Assembly (NCBI GenBank): GCA_019925105.1
Contig: JAHGAU010000025.1
Location: 248,001-312,000 of the forward strand
DNA from: Niebla homalea
Lineage: Eukaryota > Ascomycota > Lecanoromycetes > Lecanorales > Ramalinaceae
Direction: 5' to 3'
DNA length: 64,000 nucleotides
Shown here: positions 49,371-62,848 of the stretch, one piece after another
Numbering within the stretch: the first letter of the stretch is position 1
Layout: every line of letters begins with the position of its first letter
Made by a program: the position numbers and the translations under genes
The notes under the pieces: generated by a model
Databases searched by the model: none
What the model saw: only the letters and a program-made list of their open reading frames with translations
Told to the model about the DNA's origin: nothing

Positions 49371-50420
49371 CCCAGTCTCCCCTGCGCCATCACATTTGCC
49401 GCGATTCCACCCTCTTGTTACCGCCACATGTAGCAAGTCCGGCCTCCCCTCTACTGGCTGACTGGTCTGACCTGAGATTTTGAAGACAACTGCGGACCGC
49501 CTTCTCGAGTCGTTGCCACGACTGTCGAGTGCCAGAACAAGTACCTGCCGGCGAGCGTGTGCCGCAGGAAATGGCGACCCGAGCGACTCAAACTCTTGCT
49601 GTCCGTATCCTCGCCCGGCCAGTGATTCTTACATTGGCAAGCGAGGATGATGTATCAAACCGGTACCGATCATGACCCCAGTGACTACGCGAGTTTTCTC
49701 TAATTGTAAAAGCAGGACCACCCTTCCCCGTCTCTACTCGAGCCGCCGCTGCATCTCGATCCTCACATAAGTAAGCCAGCTGAAGGGCGATTTGCAGACC
49801 CACCACCCTCGACCGAGTCGCTTGACGAGATAACGCCAAGGGGGCGCCATGTAGCGATCGTTCTTGCGAGGGAAAAGAAGCCAGATGACGCGGGAGAATC
49901 GAACCGCTAAACGAGATCTAGGAGCACGGGCACAATTCTGGAGGCTGAGGGTCTGGTATAGGACAAATAACGCTGGCCTTCAGCGAGCGGACACGTCGAA
50001 GGAATAGCGGCGGATCCTGCACGTCGACAAAAGTGAAAACGAGGCTATTTGAATTGCATATATCGTCTCTCTATCATGGTGCCTAACGGCCTCGAGGCTA
50101 TAGGAAAGGATATCCTTGCGGCTCTTCAAAGCGTCCAGAAGCACCTGCCGTTGCTGCCTTTATGCCCTACGTCCGGATGCCGTTTGCTCCACTCCGCGCT
50201 AGCATTATGGACGTCCTTCAGCTCGAAATGAAAGCCGCAATCGGGTTAAAGGGCAGTGAGGTTGCCTGTCTACTTAACGTCAACAAGGACGCGACAAATA
50301 CGGGCTGCTTCGTAGCTAAGAGCTACCTGTTGCCCGACAGCCTTCATGATAGAAGAGTTGATTTTGACGGTAGAATTATCCGAAAAATCGAGATCATGGT
50401 TCTGAGTTGAACAAGGACTC
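49371..50420. other. Unresolved region; possible LTR/primer-site junction
   Basis: On the minus strand, CGATCGCTACATGGCGCCCC at about 49843-49862 has the look of an LTR end followed by a TGG-starting primer site (49851 leftward). No matching second LTR was found. Plus frames 50076-50231 (MVPNGLEAIGKDILAALQS) and 50162-50410 (IMDVLQLEMKAAIGLKGSEV) overlap in different frames and may be a frameshifted small gene. Confidence 0.25.
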
Positions 50421-50421
50421 T

Positions 50422-50945
50422 TTATGTCAGTATGGAGCGAACCCTAAGTAACTTAGCCCGCGGAGTGCCCTTCCTCTTCTTGGGAGCAGCGGCGCCTTTG
50501 TGGGGGGAAAAGTGAGCCGCATCCCTCTTTTTTGGCGCCGGCGAGGCTGCTCTTGAGGCTGACGGCGCTGAGACAGGATACCAGGCCTCATCCTCCACCC
50601 CGTCACCGATATCTCCCTCCTCCGCCTTGCCGTCGTTCGTCTCCTCATCCTTATCCTTATCGTCATCGTCATCGTCATCGTCATCGACATCCTCATCCTC
50701 TTCATTCTCACCCTCACTCGTGTAATGACCTCCGCCGACGACTAGCTTTACGGCGATCGCGGCCGGCCACCAGTATTTGGAGGCCGGTTTTCCCAGCACC
50801 ACTCCCTATATTTAAGGTCGTCACCAACGTCAGACGGCGTCGGCGGCATATCAGCCCACTCCTCCGCAATGAGGGGCGGCGGCGTCGACTCCTCTTTGAC
50901 GACCTCGTAGGAGCCTTAAATACGACGAATAAAGGTATTATAATA
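50422..50945 (-). pseudogene. Acidic protein gene cut at the RIP boundary
   Basis: The minus frame 50422-50802 has a D/E-rich run (GAT repeat, about 50660-50695) and a basic tail (APKKRKGTPRAKL). Upstream, 50800-50925, another frame is clearly coding (EVVKEESTPPPLIAEEWADM, then LKYREWCWENRP) and is offset by one frame. Above 50925 the sequence is RIP-type and the frame meets TAA. So there is an internal indel or unresolved intron near 50750-50800, and the 5' part is missing or destroyed. Function unknown. Confidence 0.45.
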
Positions 50946-51109
50946 GTAAAAAACGGGGTAACGGGCAAAAAACGTACCCGTATTAACGATATCGCCGAAG
51001 GATAATACGAATAACGCGGTAACGAAAAAGTAAATCTATTACTTATTTTCATTGTTGCCTCCCCCCAACTCGGGATGGATCTAACCCGATGTGGTAGTCA
51101 TTTTTCATG

Positions 51110-51240
51110 ATATACAGGCTTTTATTACTAAAACCTATGTATTATTTACTTCACCGAAATTTTCAATATATCCATTTATAAGTTTAAGAATATTATTACT
51201 GTTATCTATAGTCTTAATTTCAGCCTAAAACGGACTAATA
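51110..51240 (+). repeat. Dispersed repeat shared with 18.2 kb
   Basis: 51163-51235 matches 18213-18280 over about 65 bp, with differences such as G/A and C/T, indicating a repeat family present in both arms. Confidence 0.6.
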
Positions 51241-51409
51241 TAGGTGGTATAATCACAAAAAACGTAATACGTAATTGGATTGCAACCGTGGCCGCTACCC
51301 ATATTTATTAGTTAAAACACTTACTAGTTAAAATACCTACTATTCAAATTATTTACTACTTATATAATAAGATGGTTTGTTTCACAACTATATATTCCTA
51401 TAGCTACCA

Positions 51410-52970
51410 CTTAGAAACAGTGCGATTACGACGGGGAAATCGAAGGGTAAGCAAAACCCCCTTATACCGGATAAGCTACTTAATACGCATATATCTTTAT
51501 TATAATAAACTTAAGAATATTATAACTTAGACGGAGAACTTAAGGGGTAAGTAAAGCCTCCCTGTTTTCAACGTTTAACGAAATACCCGGTCCTTATATT
51601 CTCTTATTACGATAAATTAAAAAAACCGCGATTACGACGGAGAATATAAAAGCTAAGGAAAACCTCCTTATACCGGACGAGCTATTTAATATACGTATGC
51701 CTTTATTATAATAAACTTAAAAATACTATAATTTAAACGGAGAACTTAAGGGGTAAATAAAGCTTTTTTATTCTTAATTAGATACCCGGTTTTTATATTC
51801 TCCTATTACGATAAGCCAAAAAGACCGCGATTGCGACGGAAAATATAAAAATTAAATAAAGTTTCCCTATACCAGATAAACTATTTAGTACGCGTATACC
51901 CCTATTATAATAAATTTAAAAATACTATAACTTAAATGGAGAACTTAAGGGGTAAATAAAGCCTCCCTATTTTTAAAGTGATATCCGGTCCTTATATACT
52001 CTTATTACGATAGGTTAAAAAGACCGTAATTATAATGGAGACCTCACTTTTAAGGTAAAGTTTTTACCGTTTACCCCTTATATTTAGAGTAATACCCGGC
52101 TTTCATATACTCTTATTGTGATAGGCTAAAAAGACCGTAATTATAACGGAGACTTTACTTTTAAAATAGGGTTTTCACCGCTTACCCCCTTTATTTAAAG
52201 CGATACCCGGTTTTTATATACTTTTATTACGATAGGCCAAAAAGACCGTAATTGTAACGGAGACCTTACTTTTGAGCTAAGGTTTTCACCGCTTATTTTT
52301 TATATTTAAAGCGATACCCGGTTTTTAAATATTTTTATTACGATAGGCCAAAAAAACCGCGATTACAACGGAAATATCATTTTTGAGGTAGGGTCTTTAC
52401 CGCTTACCCCTTATACCGCTTATTTTTTATATTTGAAGCGATACCCGGCCCTTATATACTCTTATTGCGACAGGCTAAAAAGACCGTAATTATAACGGAG
52501 ATATCGCTTTTAAGGTACGGTTTTTACCGCTTACCCCTTATACTTAAAGCGATGCCCGGTTTTTATACGCTCCCATCGCGATAAACTAAAAAGACCACAA
52601 TTGTAACGGAGATATTACTTTTGAGATGGGGCCTTCACCGCTTACCCCCTATACCGCTTACCTTTTGTATTTAAAGCGATACCCGGCCCTTATATCCTCC
52701 TATTGCGACAGGCTAAAAAGACCGTAATTGCCCTGGAGATATCCCTTTTAAAATAGGGCCTTTACTACTCTTAAAGCGATGCCCGGCCCTTATATTCTCC
52801 TATTGCGATAGGCCAAAAAGACCGTAATTGCGCTGGAGATATCCTTTTTAAAACAGGGTTTTCATTACTTACCCCCTATACTTAAAGCGATGCCCGGTTC
52901 TCGTATTCTCCTATAGTTATTACCTAAAAGTAGCGTAATTATATTGAAGAACCTCACTACTAAGCAAACA
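51410..52970 (+). repeat. Satellite array, ~11 units of ~200 then ~100-125 bp
   Basis: The anchor GCGATACCCGGT (and variants) recurs at about 51584, 51780, 51982, 52090, 52200, 52314, 52438, 52551, 52676, 52777 and 52888. Between anchors are conserved blocks like TTATATACTCTTATTACGAT, AAAAAGACCGTAATTGTAAC and GGAGA followed by a pyrimidine-rich block. The first two intervals are about 200 bp, the rest 101-125 bp, so a shorter unit arose by loss of one block. No coding. Confidence 0.85.
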
Positions 52971-53387
52971 CTCCAGGGACCGAAGAGCATTTCGGTGGTG
53001 TTCCATACTCATAAATATTAAAAAAAAAGGGGGATTAAAGTTGATTAATAATACGTAACGAAACGCGTAAATCTCGTAATAGTAAAATAATTAAAAAAAA
53101 CAAATAGGAACGTACGGCGGTTATAATAAATAATTTATTTAAAATAAAATAAAAGGAAATTACGACTAAAATATAATTAATTATATAAATAGACTTTCTA
53201 AAAATAAATAAATTTTGTTAAAAAATTAAAAAAAATTAAATAACACTAAAATAAGGATAAAAAGCTTAAATTTAAAAGTAAAATACGTAAATCGGGAAGA
53301 AAAACGCGGCTATAATATTTATATTAAAGCCGGTACCAAAAAAAGCGAATTAAATAATACGAATAACGAAAAAAATAATAAAACAAA
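52971..53387. other. RIP-type DNA with a short GC-rich block
   Basis: The stretch 52960-53020 keeps CA/TG words and ends in an A9G5-like purine run; otherwise AT-rich, no gene. Confidence 0.4.
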
Positions 53388-53717
53388 TGTTAGAGTGCGA
53401 AATGGTCAAGTGAATGATTCATTGAGTGCTAATAACTAAAAATATTAAGGTACAGAATCACCAAGGGAACGGGGGCCCCGGCTTATTAAATATAATAGGA
53501 CGGTAATACCGGTAATAATAACGTAATTCGTATAAATATCCTTAATATAATTAAATAAGCTAATAACGGGCTTAAAATAAGTATTATAACCGGTAATATT
53601 ATAGGTAATATCCAAAACCGAAGGGTGCGAGACCGGATAATTATAATAGTCGGCCGGACTACCGTATTAAGCCGTATAAGACGCGAGAGCTACGTTAAAG
53701 GGGCCTTGGTTTTAATA
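53388..53717 (-). repeat. LTR (330 bp), probable 3' LTR of a minus-strand gypsy element
   Basis: On the plus strand it starts TGTTAGAGTG and ends TTTTAATA (TTTTAACA before a C-to-T change), giving inverted TGTTA/TAACA ends. Next to its right end, 53718-53732 is the complement of CTAAAAAGGGGGTAA, a polypurine tract for an element running right to left. The partner LTR would lie beyond position 64000. Confidence 0.5.
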
Positions 53718-54190
53718 TTACCCCCTTTTTAGGTAAAGACTCGTCCCGAGTCTTCTAGTATAATCTAAGCTTTTAAAATCTTTTATTTAATTATCGAAAC
53801 GTTAATAACGAGGTATTAACGGTAGTAACGTTAACGACGTTAATAACGGTTTATTAATTTAATAAAATCTTTAAAATAAATCGAGAAATAAAAGAAAAAA
53901 TAAATACCGAAAAAAATCGAAACAAAAACCGAATAATATATATATAATAAAAAAATTAATAATAATCGGGATTTAAATAATTCGAACTAATTCGCTTAAA
54001 AACGCGATATCTGAAATATAGTCGGGAACGTATATTATTTCTTAATTTAATAAATACGTTTAATAAAAAGCTAACTTATAACAGTTATTTTTATATTTTA
54101 TTTCCGAAATAATAATAATAATTAAATAAGGTTTTAGATAGAAAAAAATAAAATTAGGGCAATTAAAATAATATCAATAATAAATATTAA

Positions 54191-54394
54191 TGTCACAAGT
54201 GCATGAGTGCAAGTGATAAATATGTGGGTAAAGTGTATAATGGATGATCTATCTAGCTGAGTGTGCGCAATATGAATATATACGCCAAGCCGCTATATTC
54301 CTTTAGGTGTTAGTGGCGTTAGTAACGCGTACAGACCGCATAATGTACCGTACAGTATAGTACGCAGGATCCTCCTATGATTTATACCGTGATA
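54191..54394. repeat. Left LTR (204 bp)
   Basis: Less altered at its start than the right copy (keeps TGTCACAAGTGCATGAG). Confidence 0.82.
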
Positions 54395-56135
54395 ATATGT
54401 TTATAAAAAAGAGAAAAAAGCAACGTTTTCGTCGCGATATATCTATTATAAAACATTATAGATGTCGATAGCCTCGGTAGTAAAAATGGCCTAAAACAAG
54501 CTCCGAGTATATAGATTATATTGATCCAATATATAGTTATTAAGAAATAAAAGTAATTGGAATCGTATATTAAGAAAAAGCTGAAAAAAGTTGTAAGCCG
54601 GGGAAAAGGTGTAAGCCGGGACGTTATCGCAATCTACCCGGGATATTGTTATATTTTTAATTGAGCTAAAAGGCTTAAAAACGTAATCTCCGAAATATTT
54701 ATAAATGATATTTCTTAAATCGTCTTACTTATCCCTTAAGAACCTATGAGCCTTCTACCTATATCCGTCCTTATTAATAATATCATGGCCATTATAATAT
54801 GTACCGGTATTAACGAAGTTTACCTTAGCGTATTTAAGGACGTCGTCGTTAAGGACGTAAAAGAATAGGCCGGGGTCGTCCTTATCGATGGGCTCGGCCT
54901 AATATACTAACGTATAATTTACGGTAAACATCTTTTATCCTAGGTGAGAACCTTAACTTAAGTAGTTACCACGATTTATATAGCTACCAGGGTAAGGACG
55001 TCTATCGCGATTATAGCCATTTTAACGTTTATCGCGATCGTAATTACCTAAAGTAAATAATGGCGCTATCGATTATGAATAAGGTGACTTACTATAGGTA
55101 CGGTATTACTCATATTATGCTGATTAACGCAGTTGGATATAAGCCATAAAGGTTTCTTAATCATTTAGGAATTAAAGGGTACTTTATAAGGCCGTTTCAA
55201 AGTAAGTAAATACGAGCTTAAGAGCCTGTTACTAAATGTTACCCAGTCGTTTAACCACTATTATTACCCGGCCCACGAACGCAGTTGTAGATTTTTAATT
55301 TACGGCGTCTTTATGTATATATTTCAAGTAATTAAGTTGCTCAAAGAGTTAATATTCTGGGGTTCTAAACCAAATAATAAGCGTAAAAACCAGGGGTTCT
55401 ATAGTTTTTATATTTATGAGATAACTATGGGTTTTATTAATAATTTCAGATATCCATTAATTATAGGCCTTATTAGAGCCTTCTGGCTTTATAAAGCTTA
55501 AAGCAATACACTTTTGAACGACCTTATTGCCTTTAATATTACTTATAAGTTAAAATCAATGAACAAAAATATAAACGTTGGTGGTACCATTGAAATAGCC
55601 GATTTCTTTAATGCGGTATTGCTTATTATCCTTTTCTTTTTACTTATCCTTTAATAATTAAAATATCTTACTAAGTAATTCTGATATAAAGTCTTTACGG
55701 CGTTACTTAAGTAATTTTAAGCGAGCTTTAAAGGTAATAAACTTGTTTTAAAGATTATTAAATTTGGCATTAAACTTTATATTAATAATTATAATAGTTT
55801 TACTTAATTCCTTAATAGTCTAATTAAGGGTTTTAATATCAGATATCTTTAAGGAAGGCTTCGATAACTAAGGTTACGGGGTCTTTCTTAAGTGAATATT
55901 ATGTCCTTCTAATATAAGATAATAATTAACGTGATCGGGCTAGTTAAAGCTTTTAATATAAATAATGAAAATATCGAAATGCCTTTTAAAGGGATCAATA
56001 AGTTAAAAGTCAAAAAGGTCCGTTTAACGCGGTTATTATGAAAGCTATAACGTAGTCGCTCCTGATAATAGGTATATTAAAGGTTATATTCAGACTATAT
56101 TAAAGGCTTAAATAATTAAAGCTATTACTACTATT

Positions 56136-56339
56136 TATTATAAATACATAAATATAAGTGATAAATATATAAGTAAAGTATATAATAAATGATCTATCTA
56201 GTTAAGTATACGCAATATAAGTATATACGCCAAGCCGCTATACCTTTTTAAATATTAATGGCGTTAGTGGCGCGTACAGACCGCACAGTATACTGTGCAG
56301 TGCAGTGCGTAGGATCCTCCCATGATCCATACCGTAACA
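56136..56339. repeat. Right LTR (204 bp)
   Basis: Less altered at its end than the left copy (keeps GATCCATACCGTAACA). Confidence 0.82.
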
Positions 56340-56344
56340 ATTAA

Positions 56345-59300
56345 TAATTTTATTAATATATTTAAATTCTGATTTATTAATATAATATTAAATATTAACC
56401 GGATTTTTATTAATTTAACGGATTTTATATTATAATTCCCCTTTTTTATTTATATATTTTATATTTAAGATTTTATTTAATTCTTATTTTTTAATTTCCG
56501 GATTGTTAATAATAATAAATTCGGGAAATAATAATTTTTAATTAAATATAAGAAACTTATTAATACTGGGAAACTTAATAAAATTATTAATATAAAAAAC
56601 CGGATAAGCTTTAAATAACTAAGGAACGTTAAGTTTATATAAAAATTTTAAAAAAATTTAATTGCTTATAATTTAATTTTTTATTAAGTTAATTAATAAC
56701 GAAATTATAAGTATTTATTATAATTTCGTTATTTATTTTGAAGTTAATATTTTATCGTTTTTTATTTATTTATTTAATAATATTTTTTTATAATCGAATT
56801 AAATCTTCCTTAATTTTTAAGAAAATATTGTATATAATAATAAAGATATTTATTACGTTTTTAATATAGAAATATCTTTTTACGGTAATATATTTTTTAT
56901 CATTTAAAACAAAGGATATTTTAAAATTAAAACCGTAATTTAGGTAAAAAAATATTATTTTTATATTTTAATTAATAATATTACTATCCGAGAATTTATT
57001 ATAAATAACTATCGGATTTAATTATTTTAAAAATAATTAACGTAAAGTTTTAAACCTTTTTTTATTTCTTAATTTATACGTTTTAATTAACCGTTAATTT
57101 AAATATAATATAGAATAAAAATTCTTAAATTAATTTTTAATTAATATAATAATAATTTCTATATTTTATTAATAAATTAAAGACCTTAGTTGGATAAAAT
57201 CGTAAATAAAAGTTTATAATATTTAAAAACCTTTTTAATAAATAATTAAGTTATTACCCTTATTAAAGTCCCTTTTTTTTTTAACTTAATAAAAAATATA
57301 ATAACATTATTTAAATAATTTATTAATTACGGTTATAATAATATTTATAAATTTATATTCGGGAAGTTTAATAAAAAAATTAATTATTAAATTTTTTAAC
57401 GTTAATCCGGAACTTCCGGTTAATATAATAATTTTACTAGTTTTTAATAAAAGGCTTTTACCCGTAAATATATTCTATAATTAAATACGTATTTATGGGT
57501 ATTTTTTTTAAGGATAAGTTAATAATAATCCTTAAATATTAATTAATAATCCGGTTTTTTCCGGGATATTTGTTAACCGATTTATTATAAATATATTTAA
57601 AGACTTTAATATTGGCGATAAAAAAATTTAAAGTTTATTTTTAAATTTTAAGATATTATTTTTTATTCTTATATCTTTTAAAAATACTTTTTTAAAACGG
57701 CGGAATTAATTAATGATAATAACGTTTTTAAATTTAAATAATTTTATATTAATTTTATTTATTTTTTTAATTTATTAATAGAAATTATTATTTGTTAAAA
57801 AGTTAAAATCTAAGTTTAAATTATTATTAATTTCTTTTTTTTATTAAAAACGGCGATTTTAAAATAATCCTAAAAAAAGAGCGTTTAATATTAAGTTTTA
57901 ATCTTATTATTATTATTTTTATTTAACCGATAATTAATATTCTTATTAAAATATTAGTTTTATTATTTTATTTCCCGGGTTTATATATAATTTTAAAATT
58001 AAATTTTAATAAAAATATAAAATATTTAATTTACTTATGAAATAGTTTTTATTACTTAATAAAATATTTTAAAGCTTAATTATTTATAAATATCCGAATA
58101 AAAATATTTATTATTTTTAATTCCGGTTTTTAATTTTTAAAATATTTAATAATAATTAATAATTCCTTATTAAAAATATTATAATTATATTTAATGGGTA
58201 ATATTATTTTATTATAAAAAGCGATAGGATATAAAAGTTTATTTTTATTATATTATAATAATATTCTATTAAATATATAGTCCGATAAATTTATTTTTAG
58301 GATAATTTTTTTTAATCTATTGAAATATCGAAAAATTAATACGGTAATAAATAATTCCCGTAGCTTTTAAAAAGCTTTTTAATAATTATCGGTTTATATA
58401 AAAAATATTTTTTTTAATAAACTTAATTAATAATCGTATTTTATAAGAGAAATTTCATATAAACCGTTTAAAAAAGTTATAAAAATTTCTAAATTTTTAA
58501 ATATATTTAAAATTAATATAAATTAATTATTTCTTAATAATTTTAATTTTTTTTTTATTAATTTTAAATTTTTCGATAATAATAATAAATTTTAAGAATT
58601 TCGTTTTTTATATATTAAATTCGTATTTTTTAATATTCATTTATAAATTTATATTATAGAGTTTTTATAATATTTTTTTAATATATTCCGTATATTTTTA
58701 TTTTATTTTATTATAAATAAAAATATTATTTAAGTACGCTTAATAAAAATTATTAAAATATTTAAATAATATATTAGTTATATAAAATTAATATAAAATT
58801 AAACCGTTTATTAAGCCGAAAAATATTATTTTATATTTAAAAATTTTTAAAAACGTTATGAATATAATAAAGTTTTCGCTTTTTAAGTTTATCCTTAATT
58901 TATTAAAAATAATTATAATATTTAAAGAAATAAAATATTTATAACTGGCTATTCGGATTAAAACTTTATTAATAAAAAGAATAAAATATTGGTTTTTTTA
59001 ATAATAACGTTAAAACCCCGATAATCCACGTAAAGTCGAAAACTTCTATTAAATTTAAAAGCGAATAAAATAAATAAACCGAAAAGAGTTTTATTTGGTT
59101 TAATGAAACTTTTCCGAGATTTTTAATAATATATTTTTTTAATTTTTAAAATTTATATCCCAATATAGGATAAAAGTAATTTTATAAAAAAAAATTTTTT
59201 AAAATAAATTTAATTTAATAATTATAATCCCGATAAAATAAAAGTTTATCGGTTTATATATAATTAAAAACGTTTTTAAAATTATAATATTTTTTTAAAA

Positions 59301-59840
59301 ACTAATTTATAACTTCATTAAGAATAATAATTTTTTACGGAAATTATTATAAATAATTATTATTTTTACGATTTATACGTAATTCTTAAATAAATTATTT
59401 ATAATTTTAAATAGGTTTTTTTATATAATATAAATAAAAACGTATTATTTTTTTTTTAATTTTTTATATAATAATTATATATAATAATATTAATAATCGA
59501 GATAATAAAAAACTTTTTTTTATTTTAAGAATTAATTAAATATCGTGTTCAATTAATAATTTAATAATATTAAAAAAAATAAAAGATAAGTTATTTTTAA
59601 TAACGATTTAATTTATTTTAAAAAATAAATTAATTTTTTTTTCAAAATAATAGGATATATTCGTATTTAAAATAATTTATTCCGGTATAATCGTAAAAAT
59701 TAAATATAAAAAAAATATTATTACGGTAAGTATCCGGTTATATTTTATATCGTTTTATTTATAATTTTCTTAAAATAATTTAATATTATTTAAACTAAAT
59801 AATAAATATCGGAATTACTAACTCTAAATATCCTTATACC
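56345..59840 (-). pseudogene. Ty3/gypsy pol relic on the minus strand (RT readable)
   Basis: On the minus strand, FIKPNKTLFGLFILF then RLYVDYRGFN (59009-59036) match the gypsy reverse transcriptase start (FIRPSKSP..APILF, RLCVDYRGLN). SYKYFISLN and ENFIIFIT follow. IIFFGLINGL (about 58797-58826) matches the MPFGLTNAP region. YLNNIFIYN at 58710-58739 is the catalytic YLDDILIYS with Asp changed to Asn by G-to-A. RNase H and integrase should lie at about 56.4-58.6 kb but were not resolved. Dead by RIP. Confidence 0.72.
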
Positions 59841-59845
59841 GTTAT

Positions 59846-60008
59846 TGTTAGAGAACTGAGTCTCTATGTAGCATGTATCACGGTTTGGGGTAGGCATGAG
59901 CATGGATAGCTAGCTCCCGGGGGGTCTTGGCGCGTACTCACTTAAATCCATAGCCACCTACCTAGCTAGATCATTAATCATATATTATACTTTATACAGT
60001 TTTTAACA
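59846..60008. repeat. LTR copy 1 (163 bp)
   Basis: Starts TGTTAGAGAAC, ends TTTTAACA; least altered of the three; carries CCCGGGGGGTCTTGGCGC. Confidence 0.85.
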
Positions 60009-61264
60009 AATGGTAGCAATAGACTGGCAACAGATCTAAGTGTATCGTCATATATACTCGCTATTTCATTATTAGTAAGGCCCATTAATAATACCTTATA
60101 TCGTAGATAACCTGAAGCTGTAACCTTAGTACCTCCCTGAGTTAAATAGGTTTCATTTTTGATACCTTATAATTACCTTATTTTTAACTTAATCTATTTA
60201 GTTAACCGTTAGATAGCTATGCCGTTATTTATTTATTTTATTTATTTAATAAGCTTTTTATTATTACCTTTTTATATATCGGTTCTTAAATTTAGATTTT
60301 TATTTTTTAATATATTATTTAAATTTAACATTATATCTTTTAACTTATTTAATTACTTGTTAAGGCCGAAAACCTACTTTATTATTTATAACCTTTATAT
60401 ATAATACGTATTTCTTAAATTATTAAAAAAAAATTTATTTATTAAAGTATTAATATTAAAAATCCTATTTTATATAATACTTAAAGATTTTTACCTGAGA
60501 TTCTTATTAAAGTAAACAATAAAATATAAAGAGTATATTTAGTTTTATTTTATTTTTTAATTTCCGCTGCTATAATAAACAGATAAGCCTTTTTTTATTC
60601 CGTTATTATTATTAAAACTTTTACTTTAAAGTTTATTTTTATAAATAAGTTAAAAAAAGAATTTTTAATTAAATTATAAATATTTATAATAAATAAAAAC
60701 GGAAGAAATATTATAAAAGCTAAAATAAAAAATATTAATAATAAATTAATAACCATTTATTAAAAATAATATATTTTTAATAAAAATTATCCCTTTTATT
60801 ATTATTATTTATTTTTTAAAATAGCTTAAAATAATTTTAAATATAAGCTTAAAAAAAAAGTTTACGGACCGTATTATATATATTTATAATCTTATAATCG
60901 TAAATATTATATATTATTTGCTTTTAGATTTTATTTAATATTATATATAATAATACTTATTCTGGTAAATATATATTTTTTTAATAAAATATTAAAGATT
61001 TTATTTTTAAGCTTTTTAGCTTAATTTTAAGTTTTAAAAATACGATAATATCCCGGGTAAATAGGGGATTTTCCGGCTTATATTTTCTTAATATAAGATT
61101 TTAATATTGGCCTTTTATATTATTATTATTAAGTTTTTTTATTTCTTTAATATTTTTAATATAAAATATATTTATTCTTTGGCTTTAAAGTTACTTATAA
61201 CGTCGTAGATTTCACTATCGTTATTATAATAAAAACGTCGTATTTTTTTAATTTTCCGGTATGA

Positions 61265-61426
61265 TATTAAAGAACTAAGTCTTTATATAGCATATATTAC
61301 GGTCTGGGGTAGGTATAAACATGGATAGCTAGCTCCCGGGGGTCTTAACGCGTACTTACTTAAATCCATAGCCACCTACCTAGCTAGATTATCAATTATA
61401 CATTATATTTTATATAGTTTTTAATA
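61265..61426. repeat. LTR copy 2 (162 bp), middle
   Basis: Starts TATTAAAGAAC and ends TTTTAATA; one G shorter in the G run than copies 1 and 3. Confidence 0.83.
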
Positions 61427-62685
61427 AATAATAATAATAGACTAGCAATAGATCTGAGTATATTATTATATATACTCGCTATTTCATTAACAGTAAAGCC
61501 CATTAATAATACCTTATATCGTGGATAACCTAAAGCCGCGACCTTAGTACCTCCCTGAGTTAAATAGGTTTCATTTTTGATACCTTATAATCACCTTATT
61601 TTTAACTTAATTTATTTAATTAGCCATTAAATAACTATATTATTATTTATTTACTTTATTTATTTAATAAGTTCTTTATTATTATTTTCTTATATATTAA
61701 TTCTTAAATTTGGATCCTTATTTCTTAATTTATTATTTAAATTTAGTATTATATTTCTTAGCTTATTTAATTACTTATTAAGGCTGAAAATCTACCTTAT
61801 CATTTGTAATTTTTATATATAATATACATTTCTTAAATAATTAATAAAAATCTTATTTATTAAAGTATTAATATTAAAAATCTTATTCCGTATAATATTT
61901 AAAGATTTTTACTTAAGATTCTTATTAAAGTAAGTAATAAAATATAAAGAATATATTTAATGTTATTTTGCTTTTTAATTTCCGCAGCCGTAATAAGCGG
62001 ATAAGCCTTTATTTATTCCGTTATTATTATTAAAGCTTTTATTTTAAAGTTTATTTTTATGAATAAATTAAAAGAAAAAGTTTCCGGTTAAATTATAAAT
62101 ATTTATAATAAATAAATATAGAAAAAACGTTATAAAAATTAAAATAAAAAATATTAATAATAAATTAATAGCTATTTATTAAAGATAATACACTTTTAAT
62201 AAAAACTATCCTTTTTATTATTATTATTTATTTTTTAAGATAACTTAAAATAATTTTAAATATAAACTTAAAGAAAAAAAGGTTACGGATTATATTATAT
62301 ATACTTATAGTTTTATAATCGTAAATATTATATATTATTTACTTTTAAATTTTACTTAATATTATATATAATAGTATTCGTTCCGGTAAGTATATATTCT
62401 TTTAATAAAATATCGGAGATTTTATTTTTAAGCTTTTCAGCTTAATTTTAAGTCTTAAAAATATAATAATATCCTAGGTAAATAGGGGATTTTCCGGCTT
62501 ATATTTTCTTAATATAGGATTTTAATACCGGCCTTTTACGTTATTATTATTAAGTCTTTTTACTTCTTTAATATCCTTAGCGCGAAATATATTTATTCTT
62601 TAACTTTAAAGCTACTTATAACATCATAGATTTCATTACCGTTATTATAACGAGGGCGTTATATTTTTTTAATTTTCCGGTATAT

Positions 62686-62848
62686 TACTAAAGAACTAAG
62701 TCTTTATGTAGTATATATTACGGTTTGGGGTAAGCATAAGCATAGATAGCTAGCTCCCGGGGGGTCTTAACGCGCACTTACTTAAATCCATAACCACCTA
62801 CCTAGCTAGATCATCAATCATACATTATACTTCATACAGTTCCTAACA
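62686..62848. repeat. LTR copy 3 (163 bp)
   Basis: Starts TACTAAAGAAC and ends CCTAACA, followed by the GTTAT duplication. Confidence 0.85.

Larger units (their letters stand above)
54191..56339. mobile_element. Small non-autonomous LTR element, 2,149 bp
   Basis: Two 204-bp direct repeats (54191-54394, 56136-56339) start TGTCACAAG (right copy TATTATAAA) and end CGTAACA (left copy CGTGATA). Flanks are ATTAA at 54186-54190 and ATTAA at 56340-56344. Many of the differences are C/T or G/A. The 1,741-bp interior has only a 62-codon chance frame and no pol motif. Orientation is unclear. It lies within what seems to be a minus-strand gypsy element. Confidence 0.85.
59846..62848. mobile_element. Tandem LTR array: LTR-internal-LTR-internal-LTR, 3,003 bp
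   Basis: Three LTR copies (about 163 bp each) at 59846-60008, 61265-61426 and 62686-62848 alternate with two internal segments (60009-61264 and 61427-62685). The segments are near-copies of each other, apart from mostly C/T and G/A changes. The whole array is bounded by a single target duplication, GTTAT at 59841-59845 and 62849-62853. Period 1,419-1,421 bp. The interior has no gene (the 61-codon frame at 60219-60404 is AT-rich chance). Two bases after the first LTR is TGGTAGCAATAGAC, a possible primer site. Confidence 0.88.

Noticed and set aside
52430..52960. Satellite considered as an rRNA or tRNA array
   Set aside because: No conserved rRNA words, no tRNA cloverleaf or B-box was seen in the unit.
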